Part shown: positions 1-8,079 of the stretch, one piece after another | Numbering within the stretch: position 1 is the stretch's first letter | How the letters are laid out: the number at the start of each line of letters is the position of its first letter | Origin: Methanobrevibacter sp. | GTDB taxonomy: Archaea > Methanobacteriota > Methanobacteria > Methanobacteriales > Methanobacteriaceae | DNA length: 42,026 bases | NCBI RefSeq assembly: GCF_017427765.1 | Contig: NZ_JAFRSC010000001.1 | Span: forward strand, 1 to 42,026 | Direction: 5' to 3' | Notes under the pieces: generated by a model | What the model saw: the letters and a program-made list of their open reading frames with translations, nothing else | What the model was told of the DNA's origin: nothing | The model's database searches: none | Position numbers and translations under genes: made by a program

Positions 1-1
1 T

Positions 2-427
2 ACTAAAAAAAGTTTAAATAAACAATTAAAAACTTTTAAAGACAGAAATCATATTTCTGACGAAGAATATCAAGAATGTCACAAACAACTGAAAATGATC
101 AAAGATTTATTCGATTTAAATGATTATAATGAATTCAAAAACGAAGTACACTCATTAATTAATAGTAAAGATGATTTTCATCCAGTTATTTATAAAATAA
201 TTAGAAAATCAATCTTTCCAAGATATAAAAGCTTCATTCACCACTTAAAAGATAAACGAATTGAAAAAACAAGTAACAAAATTGAAAATGCCTTTCAAAA
301 AACAATGCCAAAATCCAGAAAACGAACATTCAAGACCAAACGAGGCGTTTTAAAACGAATATATCGCAGAGATCTAATTTGGAATGACAATCGCAAAAAC
401 GATTTTGAAAATCAACAAAGTTTTTGA
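2..427 (+). pseudogene. Transposase, C-terminal part (gene cut by left edge)
   Basis: An open frame enters from the left edge and continues to a TGA at 425-427; the first in-frame ATG is at 95, but coding-like sequence continues upstream of it. The product is very basic and contains KTSNKIEN followed by a stretch ending KRGVLKRIYRR. That arrangement is common in the C-terminal tail of DDE-type transposases of Methanobacteriales insertion elements (family knowledge, not a search result). The DDE catalytic core is not in view, so the element may be complete outside the window. The insertion-sequence family cannot be assigned. A 9-bp inverted repeat follows at 470-495. Confidence 0.55.
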
Positions 428-469
428 AAGAGTCGATTTTATGTTATAAATTTAAATAATATGTTTGAA

Positions 470-495
470 GAAAATATTATCATATCAATATTTTC
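470..495. repeat. 9-bp inverted repeat after the transposase
   Basis: The arms gaaaatatt (470-478) and aatattttc (487-495) are perfectly complementary with an 8-nt loop. The repeat lies about 40 bases after the transposase stop and could be a transcript-end hairpin. Whether it belongs to the end of the element cannot be judged without the element's left end. Confidence 0.4.
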
Positions 496-576
496 ATCGT
501 TTGGGAGTGGGTTCATATTCCGAATAAGGATGGTCAAGTAGAACATATTTACCGTGAAAAAACGGATAAGAGGATT

Positions 577-1398
577 TTGAAGAAAAATCCTTGGAGAGAT
601 TATAAATTACATGGTACTGTGCTTATTTTAGTTATTATCGCTGAATTGATAGGTACTATTAAGATTCCACTCACAAAGGATGTTGCAATTACTATAATGC
701 CATTAATTTACACAATTATTTTAGGTCTTGTTTTCTATCTGGCAAAACCAATTAAATGGATTCAAAGAAAACAGGCCCGTATTGCTGAAGGGGCAATGAT
801 GCTTTTTATTGGTGTTTTAATTGCAAAATTGGCTGTTTCCAGTGGTCAATCAATCAGTCTTATTTTTGAAATGGGTCCTGCTTTAATATTGCAGGAATTG
901 GGTCACTTAGCAACAATATTGGTTCTTCCAATCGCATTGCTTTTAGGATTTAAAAAAGAAGCTATCGGTATGACAAACTCCATTGGTCGTGAACCGAATG
1001 TGGCTGTTGTTGTGGATAAATTCGGGTTTAATTCTCCTGAATCAAGAGGAGTATTTGCAATATTTATTATAGGTACTGTAATAGGTACAATATTTATTAG
1101 TTTCTTGGTTACTTTCTCCCTATCTTTCATACCTCTTCACCCATATGCTTATGCAATGGCAAGTGGTGTGGGTAGTGCTAGTATGAATGCAGCGGCTATT
1201 GGACCTACTCTTGCAGCATTTCCTGGTTTGGAAACTCAAATTGAAGCATTTGCAGGATTCAGTAATTTACTTTCATTCTGTGTTGGAATCTACATTGTAA
1301 TATTTGTTGCACTTCCATTAACTGAAAAAATGTACAACTGGTTAGAACCAAAAATAGGAAGGGAAGCACTTGTTCCGGAAAAAAAGGAGGATGAATAA
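577..1398 (+). CDS. DUF3100-like multi-pass membrane protein, probable transporter half
   Basis: This 273-residue protein has about seven or eight hydrophobic segments and glycine- and alanine-rich loops such as GVGSASMNAAAIGP (about residues 200-213), which suits a carrier pore. I recognise it as DUF3100-like by overall pattern. The predicted start is TTG at 577, preceded by an AAGAGGA ribosome site only 3 bases away, so the start is weak. The frame stays open upstream to 469 without ATG, GTG or TTG. The last base overlaps the ATG of the next membrane gene (1398), so the two are almost certainly co-translated and may act as one two-part transporter. The following genes suggest a carboxylic acid substrate, which is inference. 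Confidence 0.65.
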   Translation: MKKNPWRDYKLHGTVLILVIIAELIGTIKIPLTKDVAITIMPLIYTIILGLVFYLAKPIKWIQRKQARIAEGAMMLFIGVLIAKLAVSSGQSISLIFEMGPALILQELGHLATILVLPIALLLGFKKEAIGMTNSIGREPNVAVVVDKFGFNSPESRGVFAIFIIGTVIGTIFISFLVTFSLSFIPLHPYAYAMASGVGSASMNAAAIGPTLAAFPGLETQIEAFAGFSNLLSFCVGIYIVIFVALPLTEKMYNWLEPKIGREALVPEKKEDE

Positions 1399-1889
1399 TG
1401 CCTGATTTAATTGATGGATCTGAAAATGTTACAGTTCATGGTATTTTCAATTGGATTTTATTGCTGGTGATATTTTCAATCATTACTGTAATAGGAAATA
1501 ATTTGGGTTATAAACATCCTATGGCGGATTCATTGGTTGGTATGGGAATATTGTCCGTTATTACTCTTGCAGGTGTTTGGCTAGAGAGATATTTGCCGTT
1601 CAACATTTCTTCAATTCTGTACATCAGTGTATTCGGTATTCTACTTGCATTTCCAGGAATGCCAACATCAGAATTTGTTTTATATTATGTCTCAAAAGTG
1701 GAACTTTTATCTATTGTTACCGTATTTTTAGCTTATGTCGGTATTGGTATGGGTAAAAGTTGGGATGAATTTAAGGCACTGGGCTGGAGAGCAATTGTCA
1801 TAACCGTTTTGGTCATTGCATCAACATACTACGGGGCAGCTATTGTTGCTCATATTGTACTGGTTTTAACTGGTGTTCCTGCGGTTTAA
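1398..1889 (+). CDS. Small membrane protein, partner of the DUF3100-like protein
   Basis: The product has 163 residues with about five hydrophobic segments. A ribosome site AAGGAGGATGA stands directly before the ATG, and the start overlaps the end of the preceding membrane gene by one base. The hydrophilic N-terminus is short, and the loop around residues 110-118 reads GIGMGKSWDE. I do not recognise a named family with certainty. The tight coupling suggests it forms a complex with the upstream protein, as in two-component secondary carriers. A 79-base gap separates it from the MmgE/PrpD gene. Confidence 0.6.
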   Translation: MPDLIDGSENVTVHGIFNWILLLVIFSIITVIGNNLGYKHPMADSLVGMGILSVITLAGVWLERYLPFNISSILYISVFGILLAFPGMPTSEFVLYYVSKVELLSIVTVFLAYVGIGMGKSWDEFKALGWRAIVITVLVIASTYYGAAIVAHIVLVLTGVPAV

Positions 1890-1968
1890 ATCAATTTTTT
1901 AAATATCTCTTTTTCACACACATTAAATTTTTAATACTACTTTTGACATATATTAAGATAGGTGTTTT

Positions 1969-3378
1969 ATGTTTTTAAAAAATATTTCTAAATTTATTTC
2001 AAACTATCGCTATGAACAAGCAACTGTGGAATCCATCACCACTGTAAAAGCTGCTTTTTTAGACTTTTTTGGGGTAACCTATAGGGGATCCGATGAAAAT
2101 GCTTCTAAAATGGCATTCAATACAGTTGAAGAAATATTTTCAGGAAACTTTAAGTTAAATTTAAAAGCTTCAGTTATTGGAAGAAATTTAAAAACTGACA
2201 TTCTTAGTGCCGGCTTTTTAAATGGTGTTTCTGCTCATGTATTGGAGTTGGATGATGGTCATAGAGGTGCTCAGATTCATTTGGGAGCAGTGATATTTCC
2301 AACAGCATTAGCCATTGCCGAAAGTCATGATTTAAGTGGAAAAGAGTTTTTAGAGGGAGTTATGGTAGGTTATGAAGTTGGAATTTTGCTTGGTAAAATT
2401 GCAAATCCCATGCACAGAGATAAGGGATTTCATACCACTGGTACAATTGGAACATTTGTTGCAGGAGCTGTTGCTTCAAAACTACTTAAACTTGATGATG
2501 AACAAATTTTAAACGCTTTGGGTTTGTGCGGAACTCAGGCTGCAGGACTTTTGGAATCTGACCATGGAGGATCAATGGGCAAGGCACTTCACGTAGGTAA
2601 GGCCGTTTATAATGGAATTTTATCTGCAACTCTTGCAAGAAACGGTTTTACTGGTAGTGAGACAATTTTTGAAGGAAATGAAGGATTTTTAAAAACAATG
2701 GTGTATGATGATGGATATGCTCCGGATGATTTTTCTTTTGAAAGTGTTTTGAAGGATGTTGGCAGAGTCAGGGTTAGAGACATATACTTTAAAAAATATC
2801 CATTTTGCAGGCATATTCACTCTTCAATAGATACTGCGTTAAAACTGAAAGCAAGTATTGGTGAGGAGTATGACCATATTGAAAATATTGCTGTTAAAAC
2901 ATATTCTGTTGCAGCGGAACATAATAATTTTAATCCTAAAAATGTGGAGGAGTTAAAGCAATCACTTCCGTATGCTGTTGCAATATCACTGGTCGTTGGA
3001 GAGGTTACAGTTGACGATATTAATCAACTTATTGAATATGGTCTTTTGGATAATTATTCTACTGTAGATAAGGTAAACAGTATTAAAAATTTAGTCAATA
3101 GGATGATTATTCTTTCCGATGATAAATTGAATGAATTATATCCTGAAAAAAGACCTTCAAACGTTATTATTAAATTGGATAAGGCGTTTAGAAATGGAGT
3201 ATTTCAAAATCTCACATTGCTTCCAAAAGGAGACTTTGAAAATCCATATCAGTTAAGTGAATTGATAGATAAATTCAAATCCAATAATCCTCTTTATGAT
3301 ATAAGAAACCTCACGGTTATTGATTCACTGGAAGATTATTCTATGAAATATGTTGTTGAAAAATTAAATGGTAGGTAA
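1969..3378 (+). CDS. MmgE/PrpD family protein (2-methylcitrate dehydratase / cis-aconitate decarboxylase superfamily)
   Basis: The 469-residue length suits the family. Characteristic features are HVLELDDGH near residue 90, a downstream H-x-G-x-x-x-x-P block (HLGAVIFPTALAIAE), GFHTTGTIGTF near residue 160, a K-x-x-H-x-GKA segment, and NGFTGSETIFEG-like sequence. The C-terminal lid domain starts near residue 270. Known members hydrate, dehydrate or decarboxylate tricarboxylic acids, for example 2-methylcitrate dehydratase (PrpD), cis-aconitate decarboxylase and iminodisuccinate epimerase. No 2-methylcitrate synthase or lyase accompanies it, so PrpD function in propionate breakdown is not supported. 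The ATG follows a GGTG ribosome site. It overlaps the next ORF, or lies directly before it, depending on that start. Confidence 0.85.
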   Translation: MFLKNISKFISNYRYEQATVESITTVKAAFLDFFGVTYRGSDENASKMAFNTVEEIFSGNFKLNLKASVIGRNLKTDILSAGFLNGVSAHVLELDDGHRGAQIHLGAVIFPTALAIAESHDLSGKEFLEGVMVGYEVGILLGKIANPMHRDKGFHTTGTIGTFVAGAVASKLLKLDDEQILNALGLCGTQAAGLLESDHGGSMGKALHVGKAVYNGILSATLARNGFTGSETIFEGNEGFLKTMVYDDGYAPDDFSFESVLKDVGRVRVRDIYFKKYPFCRHIHSSIDTALKLKASIGEEYDHIENIAVKTYSVAAEHNNFNPKNVEELKQSLPYAVAISLVVGEVTVDDINQLIEYGLLDNYSTVDKVNSIKNLVNRMIILSDDKLNELYPEKRPSNVIIKLDKAFRNGVFQNLTLLPKGDFENPYQLSELIDKFKSNNPLYDIRNLTVIDSLEDYSMKYVVEKLNGR

Positions 3379-3379
3379 T

Positions 3380-4282
3380 ATGAATAATACGAAAGAATTC
3401 TTAAAAAAAATAGGTATCGAAGAACCATCTGGTGATTTTAAATCATCTAAGCGATTTGGGGATGGTGGCCAGTATCGTTTTGAGGTTCCTGGAATACAAT
3501 CTCCAAAAACAATGAGTGCACTTTTAAAAGAATCTTTAAAGAACAATGTTTTTATTCATAGGGTTACTCAAACAAAAGGAATAATGCTTTTAACTGACAG
3601 TGAAATTAAAGAAATGGTGGATTTGGCTATTGATTACGGTTGTGAGTTATTTTTATCTGTTGGTCCGAGAGCAACATATGATACTTCAGCCACAGTACAT
3701 ACAAAAGAGGGAAGCAGAATCGGATATCGTCTTAGAGGTTATGACAATTTAGTTTATGCAATTGAAGATGTAAAAAGAGCCTGCAATATTGGAGTAAGGG
3801 GAATATTGCTCTATGATGAAGGTTTGCTTTGGGTTTTAAATAAGATGCGCTCTGAAGGTGAACTTCCAAATAATGTTCATTTTAAATTATCTGCACATGC
3901 AGGTCATTCAAACCCTGCTTCAGCAAAATTGCTTGAAGATATGGGTCTTAACTCTTTAAATCCTGTTAGGGATTTGCAAATTCCGATGATTGCTGCTATT
4001 AGAAAATCAATAGACATTTCAATTGATCTTCACACTGAAAATCCAAAATCTACTGGCGGTTTTATAAGGCATTATGAAGTTCCTAAATTCATTGATGTTG
4101 CATCTCCAGTTTATTTAAAAACTGGAGGTTCTGTTGCGGCAAATCATAATTGGGATACAACAGAAAAAGAAGCAATAGCTCGTATTAAACAAGTGATGCT
4201 GGTTAAAAGAATGATTGACAGTTACTGTCCTGATGCAATTGCGTCTCCTAATCAGTCCAGTGACCTATCAGTTCCTGAGTGA
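3380..4282 (+). CDS. Peptidase U32-like TIM-barrel protein
   Basis: This is a protein of about 300 residues. I chose the ATG at 3380 (MNNTKEF), just after the preceding stop, because it follows GGTAGG; the ATG at 3368 would overlap the upstream gene. It alternates hydrophobic strands and helices like a TIM barrel. Segments such as SAHAGHSNPASAKLLEDMG (about 173-191) and NPVRDLQIP resemble the barrel of U32 peptidases and their non-peptidase relatives. The typical U32 cysteine cluster is not visible. In this operon it more likely acts on a small metabolite than on a protein, but that is inference. It ends 4 bases before the fumarase-like gene. Confidence 0.6.
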   Translation: MNNTKEFLKKIGIEEPSGDFKSSKRFGDGGQYRFEVPGIQSPKTMSALLKESLKNNVFIHRVTQTKGIMLLTDSEIKEMVDLAIDYGCELFLSVGPRATYDTSATVHTKEGSRIGYRLRGYDNLVYAIEDVKRACNIGVRGILLYDEGLLWVLNKMRSEGELPNNVHFKLSAHAGHSNPASAKLLEDMGLNSLNPVRDLQIPMIAAIRKSIDISIDLHTENPKSTGGFIRHYEVPKFIDVASPVYLKTGGSVAANHNWDTTEKEAIARIKQVMLVKRMIDSYCPDAIASPNQSSDLSVPE

Positions 4283-4286
4283 TTTT

Positions 4287-5159
4287 ATGGATATTTTGCA
4301 AGATATTTCCAAATCAATAATTGATGCATCAACAAAATTAAGTGATGATAAATTAAATGCTTTAAAAAGAGCTATTGATGTTGAAGATAATGAAAATGCC
4401 CGTTGGGCATTATCACAAATTTTAGAAAATTATAATGTTGCTTTTAAAACAAAATTTCCGTTATGTGATGATACTGGCATTCCACATGTAATTATTGAGA
4501 TGGGATGTGAAAGAGAAATTTCTGGTGAATTGTTAAATCAGATTCATGAAGGAATTGAACTGGGATTGAACAATCTTCCCGCAAGGCCTATGGCAGTAAA
4601 AGGCAATGAAATAGAACGAATAGAACAAAATATGGGGTTATATGAAAAACCGGGGATGCTTAAACCTGCATCGGTTTTAATTGATTGTCATACTGATGAG
4701 TCCAGCTATAAAAGAGACATATCTCCGGACACATTAAATATTCATTTTATCTTAGAAGGCGGGGGTCCTGAGATTAGGGCTAAAACATACAGAGTTTATC
4801 ATAAACGTTCTTTTTATAATGTAATCGATACTGCATGCGAATGGTTATCCGATTCATTAAATTTGCTTGGTTGCACTCCATCAATCCCATCAATTGGCAT
4901 TGGAAGAACACACTATGAAGCTAATGCCCTTCTTTTGAAATCGATTGCATATGGAAATCTGGATAATCTAAGTGATGTTGAACGGTATGTCAGTGATAAA
5001 CTAAACGAAACTGGTATTGGTCCTTTGGGTTTAGGCGGCAAGACTACTGTTTTAGGCTCTTATGTAAATATTGGTAACCAGAGGGCAAGTGGTGTTAGGA
5101 TAGTTGCAGTTAGACCGTCATGTTTTGTTGAGCCAAGAGTAGCAACATTAAAATTGTAA
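4287..5159 (+). CDS. Class I fumarase / tartrate dehydratase alpha-type protein, stand-alone
   Basis: I place the start at ATG 4287 (MDILQDI; 290 residues), 4 bases after the upstream stop; an in-frame ATG at 4215 lies inside the neighbour. The protein matches the catalytic alpha part of class I [4Fe-4S] hydro-lyases. It has LCDDTG (C60), a GGGPE segment (158-162), GCTPS (C196) followed by IGIGRTHYEAN, and a C-terminal RPSC (C278). C60, C196 and C278 are the likely iron-sulphur ligands by analogy with FumA. The family normally needs a beta subunit or domain, and none is encoded nearby. It may therefore borrow a beta subunit from elsewhere or have a changed reaction. Confidence 0.8.
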   Translation: MDILQDISKSIIDASTKLSDDKLNALKRAIDVEDNENARWALSQILENYNVAFKTKFPLCDDTGIPHVIIEMGCEREISGELLNQIHEGIELGLNNLPARPMAVKGNEIERIEQNMGLYEKPGMLKPASVLIDCHTDESSYKRDISPDTLNIHFILEGGGPEIRAKTYRVYHKRSFYNVIDTACEWLSDSLNLLGCTPSIPSIGIGRTHYEANALLLKSIAYGNLDNLSDVERYVSDKLNETGIGPLGLGGKTTVLGSYVNIGNQRASGVRIVAVRPSCFVEPRVATLKL

Positions 5160-5161
5160 TG

Positions 5162-5171
5162 TTTATAAATT
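5162..5171 (+). promoter_or_regulatory. Candidate TATA box for the citryl-CoA-lyase-like gene
   Basis: The sequence tttataaatt is centred about 37 bases before ATG 5204, in a 44-base gap, and AAGGT (5191-5195) is the ribosome site. This could give the last two genes of the cluster their own promoter in addition to read-through. Confidence 0.4.
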
Positions 5172-5203
5172 TAAAAATAATTAAGTAAAAAAGGTACATT
5201 AAA

Positions 5204-6004
5204 ATGAATGATAATAATTTTAGGGTAAATTCCCATTCTCTAAAAACAGCTATATCTCGTGTTGAAACAGATAAGATTGTTACCAGAGGTTATAATCAAA
5301 GAGATTTGATAGAAAAAATCAGATATAGTGACATGGTTTATTTAATGTTAAAAGGGAGATTGCCATCAGTTCAGGAAGGAAAAATATTTAATCAGGTTTT
5401 AGTTTCATTCTGTGACCATGGTGCAACCCCTCCAAGCACTCAGACTGCCCGTCTCGTTGCATCATCAGGTTCTCCATTGAATTCTGCAGTGGCGGGAGCA
5501 TTATTATCTTTTGGACATAAGCATGCTGGTGCAATTGAAAAAACAATGGAACTATACCAGTCAAGGATTAATTCCCTTTATTTAACTGATGATTCAAACA
5601 TTGACAACAAGCAGATTGCCAGTTTGGCTATTGACATATATAATGAGTATATGTCCGGTGATAAAAAATTGCCAGGTTTTGGCCATAGGTATCATAATGT
5701 AGACCCGAGGGCAGATAAACTGATGGAACTTGTAATTAAGCAGGGTTTTATTGGTCCGCATATTAAGCTGGCTTTGGCTGTTGAAGACTTAATTTATCAA
5801 AAAAAGAAAATCAGACTCAATGTTGACGGTGCAAATGCAGCAATCTTATCTGATTTGGGATTTTCTCCAGATTTGGGTTTGGGAGTTTTCATGATTGGAA
5901 GGTTACCTGGTATTATTGCACATATTCACGAAGAGAAGATGGATGAAGAGGAATTTAGAAGATTTTGCGATTTGGATGACATAATATATGATGGAGGAAG
6001 ATAA
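5204..6004 (+). CDS. Citryl-CoA lyase-like protein (short citrate synthase superfamily)
   Basis: At 266 residues the protein is much shorter than a citrate synthase (about 370-430) and similar in size to the lyase module of ATP-citrate lyase and to stand-alone citryl-CoA lyases. Catalytic positions appear intact: H107 in GHKHAGA, H161 in GFGHRYHNVDPRA, and D208 in NVDGAN. The DHGATPPSTQTAR segment (71-83) and NVDG are typical of the lyase branch rather than the NVDF of many synthases. The expected reaction is citryl-CoA to acetyl-CoA and oxaloacetate, or cleavage of a similar CoA ester. No CoA ligase or transferase is adjacent. The stop lies 1 base before the start of the nitroreductase. Confidence 0.75.
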   Translation: MNDNNFRVNSHSLKTAISRVETDKIVTRGYNQRDLIEKIRYSDMVYLMLKGRLPSVQEGKIFNQVLVSFCDHGATPPSTQTARLVASSGSPLNSAVAGALLSFGHKHAGAIEKTMELYQSRINSLYLTDDSNIDNKQIASLAIDIYNEYMSGDKKLPGFGHRYHNVDPRADKLMELVIKQGFIGPHIKLALAVEDLIYQKKKIRLNVDGANAAILSDLGFSPDLGLGVFMIGRLPGIIAHIHEEKMDEEEFRRFCDLDDIIYDGGR

Positions 6005-6005
6005 A

Positions 6006-6515
6006 ATGGAATTTATAGATGTTATTAATGAAAGATATAGTGTTAGAGGATATTTGGATAAACCTGTTGAAGATGAAAAACTTGAATATGTTCTAAAAGC
6101 AGCAACAATTGCACCAACAGGCATTAATGCACAGGCCTTTAAAGTTTATGTTATTGATGCTAAAAAATACAAAGAAGACCTGTCTAAAATTTATGGTGCA
6201 AAATGGTTTACCGAAGCTCCTTATGTGTTGTGCGTCGTTGCCATAATGGATAAGGCTTGGACAAGACCATGGGATGGAAGAAACATTGCAGATATTGATG
6301 CAACAATTGTAATGGATCATATGATTCTTGCAGCTCAGGATGTAGGTCTTGGCACATGTTATATTGGTGCATTTAAGAAATATGAAGCTCATAAATTCTT
6401 AAACTTGAAAGAAAACGAAGAACCAATATTATTTACTCCTTTAGGTTACGGAAACGCTGAGCCAAGGGACACTCCTAGAAAGGAATTGGATGAATTTGTA
6501 GTCTACATTGATTAA
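6006..6515 (+). CDS. Nitroreductase family flavoprotein
   Basis: This is a 169-residue FMN-dependent nitroreductase-fold protein. The N-terminal RYSVRGY (about residues 9-15) and the AATIAPTGINAQ segment (about 35-46) are the usual FMN phosphate-binding features, and the C-terminal LGYGNAEPRDTPRKEL is typical. The start at 6006 is chosen because GGAGGAAG (5994-6001) lies at proper spacing; an in-frame ATG at 5988 would overlap the upstream gene and lose that site. It is translationally coupled to the lyase-like gene. Its substrate is unknown; membership in the operon suggests a redox step or cofactor protection. Confidence 0.8.
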   Translation: MEFIDVINERYSVRGYLDKPVEDEKLEYVLKAATIAPTGINAQAFKVYVIDAKKYKEDLSKIYGAKWFTEAPYVLCVVAIMDKAWTRPWDGRNIADIDATIVMDHMILAAQDVGLGTCYIGAFKKYEAHKFLNLKENEEPILFTPLGYGNAEPRDTPRKELDEFVVYID

Positions 6516-6516
6516 A

Positions 6517-6855
6517 ATGAAATTGTTAATATTGAGTGCAGATAATTCTAAAGAGATGGAAAACATTGCTGAAGAATTATCTCAAAAAAAATTTAAGTTG
6601 GTTGAACAGGATTCTGACTTTATATTGATGAGAAAAAGAAGATATGGAAATCCATTAATACACGTAGTATGTTTAATCCTGGCTTTATCCACGATTTCAT
6701 TACTTATTTTCATTAATGTTGGGTATTTTATGTACTCCTATCTGTGGGCTTCTCCACACGTGTTAATTACTACTGAAAAAGTTTCAGACGAAGGCACTCC
6801 TTTAGAATTCAATAGTATGGATGAAGTTTTAAGTAAAGCTAATGCTATTCTATGA
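6517..6855 (+). CDS. Small membrane protein of unknown function
   Basis: The product has 112 residues from ATG 6517, directly after the nitroreductase stop; a TTG at 6508 is possible but would overlap. It has a basic N-terminal cytoplasmic part of about 45 residues ending in RKRRYG, one long hydrophobic segment (about residues 50-80, possibly two short helices) and a polar C-terminus. No family recognised. Its 3' end overlaps the convergent gene at 6845-7174 by 11 bases. Confidence 0.55.
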   Translation: MKLLILSADNSKEMENIAEELSQKKFKLVEQDSDFILMRKRRYGNPLIHVVCLILALSTISLLIFINVGYFMYSYLWASPHVLITTEKVSDEGTPLEFNSMDEVLSKANAIL

Positions 6856-7174
6856 TTTCATCTACACTATACTCTTCTATTTTTCTTATTACCAATGGAT
6901 TTTCACTGTTCAAATATTCGGATTCCTCACCTATTTTTGCATTGATAAACACTTCATCAACACTAGGTTCTGTAAATAATGTAATTATGTCTGATAAGAA
7001 TTCATCGTAGTCCTTTTGGACATTTTCGTCACTAAAACCTAATCTTGGCAGTTCATCTGTCCAAATATCTTCTCCTGGTGAGAATTTCTTATCAATTAGT
7101 TTATTATCCTTTATTTCACTGTCCAGGGTAATTGAAAAATTTTTGTTAAGAATTATCCAAACTGCTCTATCCAT
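6845..7174 (-). CDS. Hypothetical acidic protein
   Basis: This 109-residue soluble protein is strongly acidic, with no hydrophobic segment and no cysteine or recognisable motif. The N-terminus (MDRAVWIILNKNF) could be a beta strand. The gene converges on the small membrane protein gene with an 11-base overlap and is divergent from the gene at 7238. Function unknown. Confidence 0.55.
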   Translation of the reverse strand: MDRAVWIILNKNFSITLDSEIKDNKLIDKKFSPGEDIWTDELPRLGFSDENVQKDYDEFLSDIITLFTEPSVDEVFINAKIGEESEYLNSENPLVIRKIEEYSVDEIIE

Positions 7175-7237
7175 GTATATTCATCTAAATGTGATGGTAT
7201 AAATATTATGAAGTTATAACTAAATGTAAGTGTTATT

Positions 7238-7588
7238 ATGGCAAATGTAAAAATGTTTAAATTATTAGGGGTAATGTTGGCATTGGTGTTAATTATTTGG
7301 GGATTATCTCCAATTTTAAGACACGAGCCACTAACAAATAATGTTATTGCAACTGCAATTATACTGGTTTTAATTGGAATTGCTTATTTAATAATAATGC
7401 TTAACCCTGGTTGGACCAAGGCAGTATTTTTCTTTGAGGGAATTGTTATTGGTGTTGCAGGGTATATGTTGTTGGATTTTCCATACAATATAGAACTCCT
7501 TATAGTGGGTTTAATCATAGTAATAATAGCAATACTTGCGTATTTAGAAAAATTACCTCCTAGTATATTGAAATGGTTCTATAGATAG
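7238..7588 (+). CDS. Small four-helix membrane protein, hypothetical
   Basis: The 116 residues form about four hydrophobic helices with short loops, and only a few charged residues lie at the ends. A TATA-like tataaatat stands at about 7199-7207 in the 63-base divergent gap, which gives a very short leader. Poly-T tracts follow the stop (about 7595-7630) and probably end transcription before the ATP synthase operon. No family recognised. Confidence 0.55.
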   Translation: MANVKMFKLLGVMLALVLIIWGLSPILRHEPLTNNVIATAIILVLIGIAYLIIMLNPGWTKAVFFFEGIVIGVAGYMLLDFPYNIELLIVGLIIVIIAILAYLEKLPPSILKWFYR

Positions 7589-7707
7589 CTTATTTTTCTT
7601 TTATTATTTTTTTTATTTAATTTTTTTATCTAAATATTAAAATTTGAATACTTTTTTTTATTCTAATTTAAATTTCAGCTATTTTTACAAATATTAAATA
7701 GTAAAAG

Positions 7708-7717
7708 ATATATATAT
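7708..7717 (+). promoter_or_regulatory. TATA box of the ATP synthase operon
   Basis: The sequence atatatatat is centred about 42 bases before ATG 7754. A start site about 25 bases downstream would give a leader of roughly 15-20 bases that contains GGTGAT (7743-7748), a good ribosome site for the first gene. An out-of-frame ATG at 7741 overlaps that site. Confidence 0.6.
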
Positions 7718-7753
7718 TGCACAATAAAAATAAATACACCATGGTGATTTATT

Positions 7754-8068
7754 ATGGCAGAGATATCAGACGCAATCGCAATGATAAAAAAAGCTGAAGC
7801 TGATGCTGAGCAACTCATTATTGATTCAGAGTCTCAATCTAAAGACTTAATTGCTGAATCTAATGTAAAAGCTGAGGAAATCATTTCCGCAGCTAAAAGC
7901 GCAGCAGAAGAAGAAGCGAAAAATACTGTTTTTGATGCAGAAGATAAAGCTAAAGAAGAAGCACAATCTATTGCTCAACAGTCTGAAAAAGATGTTGCAG
8001 CTTTAAAAGAGAAAGCTATGGCAAATGTAGATAATGCTGCTTCAATTATTGTCAAAAATATTTTGTAG
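7754..8068 (+). CDS. ahaH: A-type ATP synthase subunit H
   Basis: The protein has 104 residues, is rich in Ala, Glu and Lys, and is almost wholly helical coiled coil, as expected for the H subunit that pairs with subunit E to form the peripheral stalks. The heptad-like AEEIISAAKSAAEEEAK region (about 36-52) is typical. It is the first gene of the operon, with GGTGAT before the ATG and a strong TATA box upstream. It ends 11 bases before subunit I. Confidence 0.9.
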   Translation: MAEISDAIAMIKKAEADAEQLIIDSESQSKDLIAESNVKAEEIISAAKSAAEEEAKNTVFDAEDKAKEEAQSIAQQSEKDVAALKEKAMANVDNAASIIVKNIL

Positions 8069-8079
8069 TGTGAGATTAT

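Noticed and set aside
461..541. ORF of 26 codons (starting MFEENIII) after the transposase
   Set aside because: It covers the inverted repeat, has no ribosome site and a random-looking sequence; an upstream part of the DUF3100-like frame is more likely.
1969..3378. PrpD of a methylcitrate cycle
   Set aside because: No methylcitrate synthase or methylisocitrate lyase is nearby, and the genus is not known to use propionate; family-level name kept.
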